Shown here: one piece after another, positions 47,954-61,624 of the stretch
Layout of the letters: the number at the start of each line of letters is the position of its first letter
Position numbering within the stretch: position 1 is the stretch's first letter
Assembly: GCA_032191485.1 (NCBI GenBank)
Contig: JAVDOI010000122.1
Location: forward strand, 248,001-312,000
Origin: Leptoclinus maculatus
Lineage: Eukaryota; Chordata; Actinopteri; Perciformes; Stichaeidae
Direction of reading: 5' to 3'
Length of the DNA stretch: 64,000 nt
The notes under the pieces: model-generated
Told to the model about the DNA's origin: nothing
Seen by the model: the letters and a program-made list of their open reading frames with translations, nothing else
Database searches by the model: none
Program-made: the position numbers and the translations under genes

Positions 47954-48017
47954 CTTTTATACCTGACCAAGGTAAAGAATCAGTGACCCCTCCCCCCCAG
48001 AACCCCATTACTCAGCA
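47954..48017 (-). promoter_or_regulatory. Gene 11 promoter: TATA box plus Maf half-site
   Basis: TATAAAAG at 47961-47954 and TGCTGAGTAAT (minus) at 48017-48007; same as genes 8 and 9. Confidence 0.7.
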
Positions 48018-48185
48018 ACTTACTATTGAAGACAACAGAATGCAGAGGTTTTGTGCATTTTTCAGGGGCTGGGTACCTTGTAGTCCATGACAACTGACAC
48101 CGCATCTGTGATGCGTCACGAAGTCCTGACAAAAAGATTCCACGTGTTGCCACGTTGACCAATAGGAGCACAGAAGTGAAAACAC

Positions 48186-51100
48186 GATAAAGAGGGATGA
48201 TGTTGGAGTTGCTCAATGGAACTTTGAATAATAGGTCAGTTATGTTGTCTTTAATTTGTATAGCTTTTACAATCTCAAGATTATCAAACACACCGCTTCT
48301 GACACTATTGTTTGTTAAGATTCTTGTTCTCGGAAGTCAGTCCCAAGAACATCTTTCCCTGTGACACCACGCAGCTTGTGAAAGCCAACGTGTAGTCTGT
48401 TGTGTTCAATCACGGCAAGAATTTATGACTCGAATCGCCTAATCTGACCATCTTAAAAACGCTTATCTTTACATAGCAAGTAGTTGTTTGCTGCTATATT
48501 AATATTCTGCACCCTGTTAATTGCACCTTTAACAGACAAAAATGTTGTTTAGCCTTCACCCGGCATTAGAGCGGAAGTCGAGAAGAAAACTGGAAAAATA
48601 TTCAGCAAACATGGAATTATTAAAATAAGATTAAATAATCCTTTATTATTCCCACAGTGGGGACATTTACAGGATAACAGCAGCATAGTGGATCATGCAA
48701 ACAAGAGACATAGTAAAAAACAATGTATCAAAACAAGTATTATAAATAAGTAAATAACTAATAAACAGTAAGGAACATTAACTAAGTAATCAAACTTATT
48801 CAAAGATTTAATAAATACAGTAAGTGTGAATTTAAGTATGAATATGCTTGGATACGTGTTTTGTTATTGAGAATCAGCTAAAAGTGTGATTTTTAGTTTA
48901 AACGTGTTTGCATGATTCAGATATTATTGGAGACGTCAACTATCCAATGAGGCGCTGTTTAGTATTCACAAATTTAAATCAATTAAAATGAATATCATAT
49001 GTTACATTGTCTTGTTTTATAATAATAATAATAACTAGAAAATTTCACAAGAATTTTTGACAGTGTGGCTGCTACTGCCCGGAGACGTCGCAATATATAT
49101 ACATGTCAATATTGCCGGTAGTATCGTTGAGGTTCAATTGAGATATCGCTTCTCTCTTTTCTGCATTTTAGATTCATACTCTTGGATTGAAATGGACAGT
49201 CCACAAATGGCTCCCGTCATTTCTGTATTGGAGATATACATCTTTGTTTGAGATACATACCTTTGAAAATTACATTTCTGTATTTGTGATGGAAAGACTT
49301 GGACTTAACATTTCTTAACATGAACCTCATTCTGAGCTTCATGTTAAGATACAGTTACTCTGTGGGGCTTTTATTTTGAAAGGGTGGGACTGGTTGGGCG
49401 AGAGAGGGGGAGAGGAGACATAATCATAATGTTTGACACATACACAGAGGTTATTAAATGACTGGAGGTCTAACAATGTCTTTGACTGAATATCGCCAAG
49501 TCATGTGTGTTTGTGTGTCAGTGTGTAGAGAGAGACAGACAGAGAGAGAGAGAACGTGTGTGTGTGTGTGCGTGTGTGTAACTGGTTGCCATGGTGAGGA
49601 CACACCTGGTTGGAGAGGCAGACTGATTAAAAAAACGTTACAGTAAACAGTGATTTTGAACAAAACTCCTGCCTCCTTTTAACAAAAAGCAGAGTGCCAA
49701 AATATTGGTAGCATGAGAGAGATAAGACTCTGCCGAACGCATTGATGTGGTTTTTATGTTTGTGGTGTTAAAAATGTGAGCTCCAGAGCAATATACAAAA
49801 CTGGTACCGTCTGCTTTCTTTGAGAAATTAGTGGTGAAATTTAACATGGAGTCTAATGGAGCAGTTGGTTGGAGTTCATGTCGCTCTGCGGCTCTTTGAC
49901 TCAAATGTGTAAGTCTGTTGGATTCCAATGACATCTGTGTGCGACCAGCACAATATTTCCAAGCTTTTTGGCCAAAAATGGTGTATAAAGAGTAAAAATT
50001 GTGGGACTCGGCGCAATTTGTTCGTAAAAATCACAGAATACTTTTCCTGCTCTGCTCCACTCTGACAGTTATGTCATCACTCTAGCGCTGAACATTCCGT
50101 GCAATACACACCCATTATAAAATCTGAAATGGACCCAAAATGTTCCTGAAACTTAATCTGTGACTTCATGAAAACTGTGCTAGCTATTAAAATGCCCATT
50201 TGGCTCAATAAAGTCCAGCGTTTTGTCAACGTTTTAAACTTCAAATCATTGTTCTACGTTAATATATGGCTAGTCAATATGGGCCCAAAGTTAAGTGTTT
50301 TTTAGCTCTCTTCACGCCAAAACCCCATTCAAGTGAATGGAGAATTTCTTTTCTTCGCGATTTTTGGGAAAACCGCTGGGCAAATCTCTCTAGAAAATAG
50401 ATATCACACGATTCCCGATCAAGCCGCACGTTTTGATGTATTTTTTGCACAGGTGTTGACAACACTGTGTGAGGAGAAGCGTGGCAAACTTTCTGGCAGA
50501 TAAATATATTATTATTCAGCCCGATGGATTATATACAGTGTGATTTGACACAGGCAGTTGTACTGCCTTTGTGCTACGAAGCCACACTGAATAACTTTAT
50601 TTATATAGCACCTTTAAAAACAGAGTTTACAATGTGCTTTGACAGACAAAGCAGCAAAAGCAAGGCAATGATAACAACAGAAAGCTCAACAGTGAGGCCC
50701 AACAAAGCACGACAACTAAGGTAAGAGTTAAACCCGGATAAAACAGTACAATAGATGAAACAGAAAAAGACAGTCGATACGATAAAAATACACTAATAGA
50801 ATAAATAGAATAATATAGTAAAATCAACAAATAAAAATAAAATAGTAAATATTCTTTTTTTAACTGCGGTAAAGAAAATGCAAGGAACTTTGACTCCAGA
50901 CTGCAGTAGAGACTATCATTTTGTGTAAGTTACACTGCATAGTTTCAAATTCAAACAATGAGGAGCTGGTGAGTCCGTACATTTGTTGTTGATAATATCC
51001 GCAGTGTTCCTTCAAAATACTGTAGAAACACTAGTGTCCTGAATATTTCAATAATACTAAAGGTATTGGCCATCTATTATAATTATTCCAAATGAGAATC

Positions 51101-51255
51101 TTGTATTTTCCATCAGTTTAGTATAACAGATATGAATCTAAATACTTTAATACCCACATGTGCCTCAGTCAACATTCGTACGGAGAAGGAGCCAGTCTAG
51201 GTCGGACATCAGAGCTAACGACATAGCAAATCTCAATGCTTCATCATTGTAGAAC
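48186..51255. repeat. 3-kb block, copy of gene 11 (short type)
   Basis: Left flank AAAACAC at 48179-48185; right flank altered to AAAACAT (51256-51262). Microsatellite 49504-49579 with a CG interruption. It has several private changes (e.g. ATTGGCCATC at 51064 lacking the preceding TTTATGTT), so it is older than the inner copies. Confidence 0.75.
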
Positions 51256-51923
51256 AAAACATTGCACCATAATAGCGGAATTAGTCGGAACATTTAACCA
51301 TAATTTGAGTGAACTGACTTCAACTGCTAACTGTTTTAGGTCACTTCATGGTAATCTTAAACTTGTACTTGCTGCTAGCAGTGCCCGAAAAACAAATTGT
51401 AGCCTCAGTAATTAGACGTTTTCTTACCGAAGAGGTCGTTTGGAGTCGTAGCTGTATAAACTGACAATCGATGTTGATAAAAAACAAGGCATGAATAGAG
51501 AAGTAATTTAAGCCAACATTAGCTTTCTTAAGTGGCTACCATTAGTTTAGTTAACTTCTCACAATATGACAATTTAGATGCCTCACTTGTTTATTTTGAT
51601 TTCATTGTCAAACTTGAAGCATTGTTAACTACCCAGAATATTTGTCTGTCTTGCACAATCAAAGGTCTTGAAGTGCCTTTGTCTGTTGTTAACAGTCAAA
51701 TGTAGAGCTAAATTTCTCAGCAGATTTAAAGCATTTTAGGATGAAAACATGCTTGCCAAGAGCTGCTTGCTGTCTAAAAGAATTCTAATATATTACATTT
51801 CATGAACCGTTACATATATTGTTTGTTATAAACTATTTCATTGTGACAGTTGGGCAATAAGCTTGACAAAAAGAAGTGCAGAAATTATTCATTTAATTTG
51901 CATTTGATACATTCAAGAAACAT

Positions 51924-52663
51924 TTAGTTGTAGGAATCAGTGATGCGCCTCATGGACCTCATGCCGCTCATGCCCATGTCCCTGAAGTTCCTGTACTCTC
52001 CGGGCCTCATGTACATCTGCTTGCCTCTGTACTGGGGCTGCTCGTACATCAGCCAGTGGCCGTCCATCACGTTGCAGGATTGGCACTCGTTCATGCGGTA
52101 ACGGTCCTGGATGTTGTCACAGTCGTCCATCATCTCGTGACTCTGACCACCGAAGTTCTCCCTCTCGTAGAGCTTCATCCTGAACTGTCCTCTGTGCTGT
52201 TTTGAAGAAACAAGAGAAAAATGTTGATTATTTCAGAGATAAAAAAGGTATCACTCAAAGATCAACTTTTAAGGTCTGTTTTAAACCTACCATGGGGATC
52301 ATACGGCAAGACTTGATGCAGTCCCTCATGCCCATCATGCTCATGTGGTCGGCGTACTCGCCCCTCCTCATGAAGTACTGGCTCCCCATGTAGTTGGTGC
52401 GGTCGTAGACCATGAAGCAGCCGCTCTCCACCCTGCAGGAGTGACACCTGCTCAGGTTGGAGGTCATGTCAGAGCAGTCGCTCATGCACTCATAGGAGCG
52501 ACCCTGGAAGTTCTTCTCCTCGTAGAAGATGATCTGAAAACAATTGAATTATAATGTTTAGAAATAAAGCAATGAGGTGAATATGGTGACAGTCATTTTT
52601 GCTTATTACAAAAAGATTTTAAAACAGTACCTTGCCCCTCATGTTCATGTCGGTGTTGCTCAT
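51924..52663 (-). CDS. crygm: gamma-M crystallin, gene 12 (mosaic)
   Basis: Gamma-M crystallin of 182 aa. Exons: 52663-52631 (MSNTDMNMRGK), 52533-52291, 52196-51924 (stop TAA). The gene mixes two lineages. Its 5' UTR deletion and intron-1 sequence AAAAAGATTTTAAAACAGTA match genes 7-11. Exon 2 (IIFYEE, GRSYEC, TNYMGSQYFMRRGE) matches genes 5/6, and exon 3 (FRMKLYER, GMSGMRSMRR) matches gene 5. Gene conversion or unequal crossing-over explains this better than point mutation. All four Greek keys are intact. ATTAAA at 51897-51892. Confidence 0.95.
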
Positions 52664-52707
52664 GGTTGCTGTTGCTGAACTGCTTGCCTATCTGGTTTAA
52701 CCCTTTC

Positions 52708-52771
52708 CTTTTATACCTGACCAAGGTAAAGAATCAGTGACCCCTCCCCCTCAGAACCCCATTACTCAGCA
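52708..52771 (-). promoter_or_regulatory. Gene 12 promoter: TATA box plus Maf half-site
   Basis: TATAAAAG at 52715-52708, 52 bp before the ATG as in genes 7-11; TGCTGAGTAAT (minus) at 52771-52761. Confidence 0.7.
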
Positions 52772-52939
52772 ACTTACTATTGAAGCCAACAGAATGCAGA
52801 GGTTTTGTGCATTTTTCAGGGGCTGGGTACCTTGTAGTCCATGACAACTGACACTGCATCTGTGATGCGTCACGAGGTCCTGACAAAAAGATTCCATGTG
52901 TTGCCACGTTGACCAATAGGAGCACAGAACTGAAAACAC

Positions 52940-55900
52940 GGTAAAGAGGGATGATGTTGGTGTTGCTCAGTGGAACTTTGAAAAATAGGTCAGTTATGTT
53001 GTCTTTCATTTTTATAGCTTTTACAATGTCAAGATTATTAAACACACCGCTTCTGACACTATTGTTTGTTAACATTCTTGTTCTCGGAAGTCAGTCCCAA
53101 GCACATCTTTCCCTGTGACACCACGCAGCTTGTGAAAGCCAACGTGTAGTCTGTTGTGTTCAATCACGGCAAGAATTTATGACTCGAATCGCCTAATCTG
53201 ACAAAGTTTCCATCTTAAAGACGCTTTATATAAAATTGGGGGCTTTTCTATTTCCTCTCAGCGGCTTTTAACATGGCGAGGGTTTAGCCGGTGGCTTGCA
53301 GCTAACATTGCTAACAGCGCAAACAAAACAGTGCCAACAGTGATAACTATGGCAAAAACGTGTTGACAGAGCCAATACCTGAGGGGGAACTGGAGGGTGG
53401 GCGCTATGCTTCTATGACATCGCTTCCGGCATTATCAACTGCAACCGCACTATTGATGCAGAGCGGCGGCGGTCGTGAGCCAACCAATGTGGCACGCTCA
53501 CATGCACTAAAAGCATGCACGGCCGGCCCGACTTCGCCAACAAAGAGAAGCTCTGATATACACAGAAGGAGAGCGACTTCATTATCTGCTCATGTCGACA
53601 ATACTTCACTGTATCTTTACATAGCAAGTAGTTGTTTGTTTCTATATTAATATTCTGCACCCTGTTAATTGCACCTTTAACAGACAAAAATGTTGTTTAG
53701 CCTGCACCCGGCATTAGAGCGGAAGTCGAGAAGAAAACTGGAAAAATATTCAGCAAACATGCAATTAATAAAATAAAATAATCCTTTATTATTCCCACAG
53801 TGGGGAAATTTACAGAATTACAGCAGCATAGTGGATCGTGCAAACAAGAGACATAATAAAAAACAATGTATTAAAACAAGTATTATTAATAAGTAATAAA
53901 CAGTAAGGAACATTAACTAAGTAATCAAACTAATTCAAAGATTTAATAAATACAGTACGTTTGAATTTAAGTATGAATATGCTTGGATACGTGTTTTGTT
54001 ATTGAGAATCAGCTAAAAGTGTGAAGTTTAGTTTAAACATTGTGTTTGCATGATTCAGATATTATTGGAGACGTCAACTATCCCATGAGGCGCTGTTTAG
54101 TATTCACAAATTGAAATCAATTAAAATGAATATCATATGTTACATTGTCTTGTTTTATAATAATAATAATAACTGGAAAATTTCGCAAGAAATTTTGACA
54201 GTGTGGCTGCTACTGCCCGGAGACATCGCAATATATATACACGCCAATATTGCCGGTAGTATCGTTGAGGTTCAATTGAGATATTGCTTCTCTCTTTTCT
54301 GCATTTTAGATTCATACTCTTGGATTGAATCTTGTTTTCATGATGGACATCCACCAATGGCTCACGTCATTTCTGTATTGGAGATATACATCTTTGTTTG
54401 AGATACATACCTTTGAAAATTACATTTCTGTATTTGTGATGGAAAGACTTGGACTTAACATTTCTTAACATGAACTTCATTCTGAGCTTCATGTTAAGAT
54501 ACAGTTACTCTGTGGGGCTTTTATTTTGAAAGGGTGGGACTGGTTGGGCGAGAGAGGGGGAGAGGAGACATAATCATAATGTTTGACACATACACAAGAG
54601 GTTATTAAATGACTGGAGGTCTAACAATGTCTTTGACTGAATATCGCCAAGTCATGTGTGTGTTTGTGTGTCAGTTTGTAGAGAGACAGACAGACAGAGA
54701 GAGAGAGCGTGTGTGTGTGTGTGTAACTGGTTGCCATGGTGAAGACGCACCTTTTGTTAGAGGCAGAGACTGATTAAAAACACGTTACAGTAATCAGTGA
54801 TTTTGAACAAAACTCCTGCCTCCTTTTAACAAAAAGCAGAGTGCCAAAATATTGGTAGCATGAAAGAGATAAGACTCTGCCGAACGCATTGATGTGGTTT
54901 TTATGTTTGTGGTGTTAAAAATGTGAGCTCCAGAGCAATATACAAAACTGGTACCGTCTGCTTTCTTTGAGAAATTAGTGGTGAAATTTAACATGGAGTC
55001 TAATGGAGCAGTTGGTTGGAGTTCATGTCGCTCTGCGGCTCTTTGAGCCAAATGTGTCAGTCCGTTGGATTCCAATGACATCTGTGTGCGACCAGCAAAA
55101 AATGTCCAAGCTTTTTGGCCAAAAATGGTGTATAAAGAGTAAAAATTGTGGGACTCCGCGCAATTTGTTCGTAAAAATCACACAATACTTTTCCTGCTCT
55201 GCTCCACTCTGACAGTTATGTCATCACTCTAGCGCTGAACATTCCGTGCAATACACACCCATTATAAAATCTGAAATGGACCCAAAATGTTCCTGAAACT
55301 TAATCTGTGACTTCATGAAAACTGTGCTAGCTATCAAAATGCCCATTTGGCTCAATAAAGTCCAGCGTTTTGTCAAAGTTTTAAACTTCAAATAATTTTT
55401 CCACGTTAATATATGGCTAGTCAATATGGGCCCAAAGTTAAGTGTTTTTTAGCTCTCTTCGCGCCAAAACCCCATTCAAGTGAATGGAGACATTTTTTTC
55501 TGTTTTTCGCGATTTTCAGGAAAACCGCTGGGCAAATCTCTCTAGAAAATAGATAGCACACGATTCCCTATCAGGCCGCAAGTTTTGATGTATTTTTTGT
55601 GCAGGTGTTGGCAACGCTGTGTGAGGAGAAGCGCGGCAAACTTTCTGGCGGATAAGGATTATTATTATTAAGGCCGATGGATTATATATAGTGTGCTTTG
55701 GCACAGGCAGTTTTACTGCCTTTGTGCTAGAAAGCCACACTGAATAACTTTATTTATATAGCACCTTTAAAAACAGAGTTTACAATGTGCTTTGACAGAC
55801 AAAGCAGCAAAAGCAAGGCAATGATAACAACAATAGAAAGCTCAACAGTGAGGCCCAACAAAGCACGACAACTAAGGTAAGAGTTAAACCCGGATAAAAC

Positions 55901-56417
55901 AGTGCAATAGATGAAACAGAAAAAGACAGTCGATACGATAAAAATACACTAATAAAATAAATAAAATAATTAAGTAAAATCAACAAATAAAAATTAAATA
56001 GTAAATATTCTTTTTTTAACTGTGGTAAAGAAAATGCAAGGAACTTTGACTCCAGACTGCAGTAGAGACTATCATTTTGTGTAAGTTACACTGCATAGTT
56101 TCAAATTCAAACAATGAGGAGCTGGTGAGTCCGTAAATTTGTTGTTGATAATATCCGCAGTGTTCCTTCAAAATACTGTAGAAACACTAGTGTCCTGAAT
56201 ATTTTAATAATACTAAAGGTTTATGTTATGGCCATCTATTATAATTATTCCAAATGAGAATCTTGTATTTTCCATCAGTTTAGTATAGCAGATATGAATC
56301 TAAATACTTTAATACCGACATGTGCCTCAGTCAACATTCGTACGGAGAAGGAGCCAGTCTAGGTCGGACATCAGAGCTAACGACATAGCAAATCTCAATG
56401 CTTCATCATTGTAGAAC
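52940..56417. repeat. 3-kb block, copy of gene 12 (full-length type)
   Basis: AAAACAC flanks at 52933-52939 and 56418-56424. The GC-rich segment is complete (about 53220-53600). From near 53360 to the right end it is nearly identical to gene 13's block 5207 bp away. Microsatellite 54655-54723. Confidence 0.78.
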
Positions 56418-57118
56418 AAAACACTGCACCATAATAGCGGAATTAGTCGAACATTCAACCATAATTTAAGTGAACTGACTTCAACTGCTAACTGTTTTAG
56501 GTCACTTCATGGTAATCTTAAGCTTGTACTTGCTGCTAGCAGTGCCCGAAAACAAATTATAGGCTCAGTAATTAGATGTTTTCTCACCAAAGAGGTCGTT
56601 TGGAGTCGTAGCTGTATAAACTGACAATTGATATTGATAAAAAAACAAGGCATGAATAGAGAAGTAATTTAAGCCAACATTAGCTTTCTTAAGTGGCTAC
56701 CATTAGTTTAGTTAACTTCTCACAATATGACAATTTAGATGCCTCACTTGTTTATTTTGATTTCATTGGCAAACCTATGATTATCTGGAGTGCATTAAAG
56801 CATTGTTAACTACCCAGAATATTTGTCTGTCTTGCACAATCAAAGGTCTTGAAGTGCCTTTGTCTGTTGGGTTTAACAGTCAAATGTAGAGCTAAATTTC
56901 TCAGCAGATATAAAGCATTTTAGGATGAACATATGCTTGCCAAGAGCTGCTTGCTGTCTAAAAGAATTCTAATATATTACATTTCATGAACCGTTACATA
57001 TATTGTTTGTTATAAACTATTTCATTGTGACAGTTGGGCAATAAGCTTGACAAAAAGAAGTGCAGAAATTATTCATTTAATTTACATTTGATACATTCAG
57101 GAAACATTTGGGGAATAT

Positions 57119-57864
57119 TTAGTTGCAGGAATCAGTGATGCGCTTCATGCTCATGAACCTCATGCCGCTCATGCCCATGTCCCTGAAGCTCCTGTACTCT
57201 CCGGGCCTCATGTACATCTGCTTGCCTCTGTACTGGGGCTGCTCGTACATCAGCCAGTGGCCGTCCATCACGTTGCAGGACTGGCAGTCGTTCATGCGGT
57301 AACGGTCCATGATGTTGTCACAGTCCTCCATCATCTCGTGACTCTGACCACCGAAGTTCTCCCTCTCGTAGATCTTCATCCTGAACTGTCCTCTGTGCTG
57401 TTTTGAAGAAACAAGAGAAAAATGTTGATTATTTCAGAGATAAAAAAGGTATCACTCAAAGATCAACTTTTAAGGTCTGTTTTAAACCTACCATGGGGAT
57501 CATACGGCAAGACCTGATGCAGTCCCTCATGCCCATCATGCTCATGTAGTCGGCGTACTCGCCCCTCCTCATGAAGTACTGGCTCCCCATGTAGTTGGTG
57601 CGGTCGTAGACCATGAAGCAGCCGCTCTCCACCCTGCAGGAGTGACACCTGCTCAGGTTGGAGGTCATGTCGGAGCAGTCGCTCATGCACTCATAGGAGC
57701 GACCCTGGAAGTTCTTCTCCTCGTAGAAGGTGATCTGAAAATAAGTGAATTATAATGTTTAGAGATAAAGCAATGAGGTGAATATGGTGACAGTCATTTT
57801 TGCTTATTACAAAAAGAATTTTAAACAGTACCTTGCCCCTCATGTTCATGTCGGTGTTGCTCAT
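57119..57864 (-). CDS. crygm: gamma-M crystallin, gene 13
   Basis: Gamma-M crystallin of 184 aa, predicted protein identical to gene 14. Exons: 57864-57832 (MSNTDMNMRGK), 57734-57492, 57397-57119 (stop TAA); introns 97 and 94 bp. I count 28 methionines and one tryptophan. It has the TNYMGSQYFMRRGE and YMSMMGMRDC forms in domain 1, IYERENFGG in key 3, and the long C-terminus SMKRITDSCN. Domain 2 is close to gene 3 (NDCQSC, RSFRDMG), suggesting it keeps the older sequence. The 5' UTR is full length. ATTAAA at 57081-57076. Confidence 0.95.
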
Positions 57865-57919
57865 GGTTGCTGTATATGTGCTGTTGATGAACTGCTTGCC
57901 TATCTGGTTTAACCCTTTC

Positions 57920-57983
57920 CTTTTATACCTGACCAAGGTAAAGAATCAGTGACCCCTCCCCCTCAGAACCCCATTACTCAGCA
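57920..57983 (-). promoter_or_regulatory. Gene 13 promoter: TATA box plus Maf half-site
   Basis: TATAAAAG at 57927-57920, 63 bp before the ATG; TGCTGAGTAAT (minus) at 57983-57973. Confidence 0.7.
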
Positions 57984-58151
57984 ACTTACTATTGAAGCCA
58001 ACAGAATGCAGAGGTTTTGTGCATTTTTCAGGGGCTGGGTACCTTGTAGTCCATGACAACTGACACTGCATCTGTGATGCGTCATGAGGTCCTGACAAAA
58101 AGATTCCACGTGTTGCCACGTTGACCAATAGGAGCACAGAACTGAAAACAC

Positions 58152-61100
58152 GTTAAAGAGGGATGATGTTGGTGTTGCTTAGTGGAACATTGAATAATAG
58201 GTCAGTTATGTTGTCTTTCATTTTTATAGCTTTTACAATCTCAAGATTATCAAACACACCGCTTCTGACACTATTGTTTGTTAACATTCTTGTTCTCGGA
58301 AGTCAGTCCCAAGAACATCTTTCCCTGTCACACCACGCAGCTTGTGAAAGCCAACGTGTAGTCTGTTGTGTTCAATCACGTCAAGAATTTATGACTCGAA
58401 TCACCTAATCTGACAAAGTGACCATCTTAAAGACGCTTTATATAAAATTGGGGGCTTTTCTATTTCCTCTCAGCGGCTTTTAACATGGCGAGGGTTTAGC
58501 CGGTGGCTTGCAGCTAACATTGCTAACAGCGCAAACAGTGCCAACAGTGATAACTATGGCAAAAACGTGTTGACAGAGCCAATACCTGAGGGGTAACTGG
58601 AGGGTGGGCGCTATGCTTCTATGACATCGCTTCCGGCATTATCAACTGCAACCGCACTATTGATGCAGAGCGGCAGCGGTCGTGACCCAACCAATGTGGC
58701 ACGCTCACATGCACTAAAAGCATGCACGGCCGGCCCGACTTCGCCAACAAAGAGAAGCTCTGATATACACAGAAGGAGAGCGACTTCATTATCTGCTCAT
58801 GTCGACAATACTTCACTGTATCTTTACATAGCAAGTAGTTGTTTGTTTCTATATTAATATTCTGCACCCTGTTAATTGCACCTTTAACAGACAAAAATGT
58901 TGTTTAGCCTGCACCCGGCATTAGAGCGGAAGTCGAGAAGAAAACTGGAAAAATATTCAGCAAACATGCAATTAATAAAATAAAATAATCCTTTATTATT
59001 CCCACAGTGGGGAAATTTACAGAATTACAGCAGCATAGTGGATCGTGCAAACAAGAGACATAATAAAAAACAATGTATTAAAACAAGTATTATTAATAAG
59101 TAATAAACAGTAAGGAACATTAACTAAGTAATCAAACTAATTCAAAGATTTAATAAATACAGTACGTTTGAATTTAAGTATGAATATGCTTGGATACGTG
59201 TTTTGTTATTGAGAATCAGCTAAAAGTGTGAAGTTTAGTTTAAACATTGTGTTTGCATGATTCAGATATTATTGGAGACGTCAACTATCCCATGAGGCGC
59301 TGTTTAGTATTCACAAATTGAAATCAATTAAAATGAATATCATATGTTACATTGTCTTGTTTTATAATAATAATAATAACTGGAAAATTTCGCAAGAAAT
59401 TTTGACAGTGTGGCTGCTACTGCCCGGAGACATCGCAATATATATACACGCCAATATTGCCGGTAGTATCGTTGAGGTTCAATTGAGATATTGCTTCTCT
59501 CTTTTCTGCATTTTAGATTCATACTCTTGGATTGAATCTTGTTTTCATGATGGACATCCACCAATGGCTCCCGTCATTTCTGTATTGGAGATATACATCT
59601 TTGTTTGAGATACATACCTTTGAAAATTACATTTCTGTATTTGTGATGGAAAGACTTGGACTTAACATTTCTTAACATGAACTTCATTCTGAGCTTCATG
59701 TTAAGATACAGTTACTCTGTGGGGCTTTTATTTTGAAAGGGTGGGACTGGTTGGGCGAGAGAGGGGGAGAGGAGACATAATCATAATGTTTGACACATAC
59801 ACAAGAGGTTATTAAATGACTGGAGGTCTAACAATGTCTTTGACTGAATATCGCCAAGTCATGTGTGTGTTTGTGTGTCAGTTTGTAGAGAGACAGACAG
59901 ACAGAGAGAGAGAGCGTGTGTGTGTGTGTGTAACTGGTTGCCATGTTGAAGACGCACCTTTTGTTAGAGGCAGAGACTGATTAAAAACACGTTACAGTAA
60001 TCAGTGATTTTGAACAAAACTCCTGCCTCCTTTTAACAAAAAGCAGAGTGCCAAAATATTGGTAGCATGAAAGAGATAAGACTCTGCCGAACGCATTGAT
60101 GTGGTTTTTATGTTTGTGGTGTTAAAAATGTGAGCTCCAGAGCAATATACAAAACTGGTACCGTCTGCTTTCTTTGAGAAATTAGTGGTGAAATTTAACA
60201 TGGAGTCTAATGGAGCAGTTGGTTGGAGTTCATGTCGCTCTGCGGCTCTTTGAGCCAAATGTGTCAGTCCGTTGGATTCCAATGACATCTGTGTGCGACC
60301 AGCAAAAAATGTCCAAGCTTTTTGGCCAAAAATGGTGTATAAAGAGTAAAAATTGTGGGACTCCGCGCAATTTGTTCGTAAAAATCACACAATACTTTTC
60401 CTGCTCTGCTCCACTCTGACAGTTATGTCATCACTCTAGCGCTGAACATTCCGTGCAATACACACCCATTATAAAATCTGAAATGGACCCAAAATGTTCC
60501 TGAAACTTAATCTGTGACTTCATGAAAACTGTGCTAGCTATCAAAATGCCCATTTGGCTCAATAAAGTCCAGCGTTTTGTCAAAGTTTTAAACTTCAAAT
60601 AATTTTTCCACGTTAATATATGGCTAGTCAATATGGGCCCAAAGTTAAGTGTTTTTTAGCTCTCTTCGCGCCAAAACCCCATTCAAGTGAATGGAGACAT
60701 TTTTTTCTGTTTTTCGCGATTTTCAGGAAAACCGCTGGGCAAATCTCTCTAGAAAATAGATAGCACACGATTCCCTATCAGGCCGCAAGTTTTGATGTAT
60801 TTTTTGTGCAGGTGTTGGCAACGCTGTGTGAGGAGAAGCGCGGCAAACTTTCTGGCGGATAAGGATTATTATTATTAAGGCCGATGGATTATATATAGTG
60901 TGCTTTGGCACAGGCAGTTTTACTGCCTTTGTGCTAGAAAGCCACACTGAATAACTTTATTTATATAGCACCTTTAAAAACAGAGTTTACAATGTGCTTT
61001 GACAGACAAAGCAGCAAAAGCAAGGCAATGATAACAACAATAGAAAGCTCAACAGTGAGGCCCAACAAAGCACGACAACTAAGGTAAGAGTTAAACCCGG

Positions 61101-61624
61101 ATAAAACAGTGCAATAGATGAAACAGAAAAAGACAGTCGATACGATAAAAATACACTAATAAAATAAATAAAATAATTAAGTAAAATCAACAAATAAAAA
61201 TTAAATAGTAAATATTCTTTTTTTAACTGTGGTAAAGAAAATGCAAGGAACTTTGACTCCAGACTGCAGTAGAGACTATCATTTTGTGTAAGTTACACTG
61301 CATAGTTTCAAATTCAAACAATGAGGAGCTGGTGAGTCCGTAAATTTGTTGTTGATAATATCCGCAGTGTTCCTTCAAAATACTGTAGAAACACTAGTGT
61401 CCTGAATATTTTAATAATACTAAAGGTTTATGTTATGGCCATCTATTATAATTATTCCAAATGAGAATCTTGTATTTTCCATCAGTTTAGTATAGCAGAT
61501 ATGAATCTAAATACTTTAATACCGACATGTGCCTCAGTCAACATTCGTACGGAGAAGGAGCCAGTCTAGGTCGGACATCAGAGCTAACGACATAGCAAAT
61601 CTCAATGCTTCATCATTGTAGAAC
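58152..61624. repeat. 3-kb block, copy of gene 13 (full-length type)
   Basis: AAAACAC flanks at 58145-58151 and 61625-61631. Contains the whole GC-rich segment and a microsatellite at 59862-59930. Only scattered differences from gene 12's block were seen (e.g. CTCCCGTC at 59567 against CTCACGTC at 54360). Confidence 0.78.
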
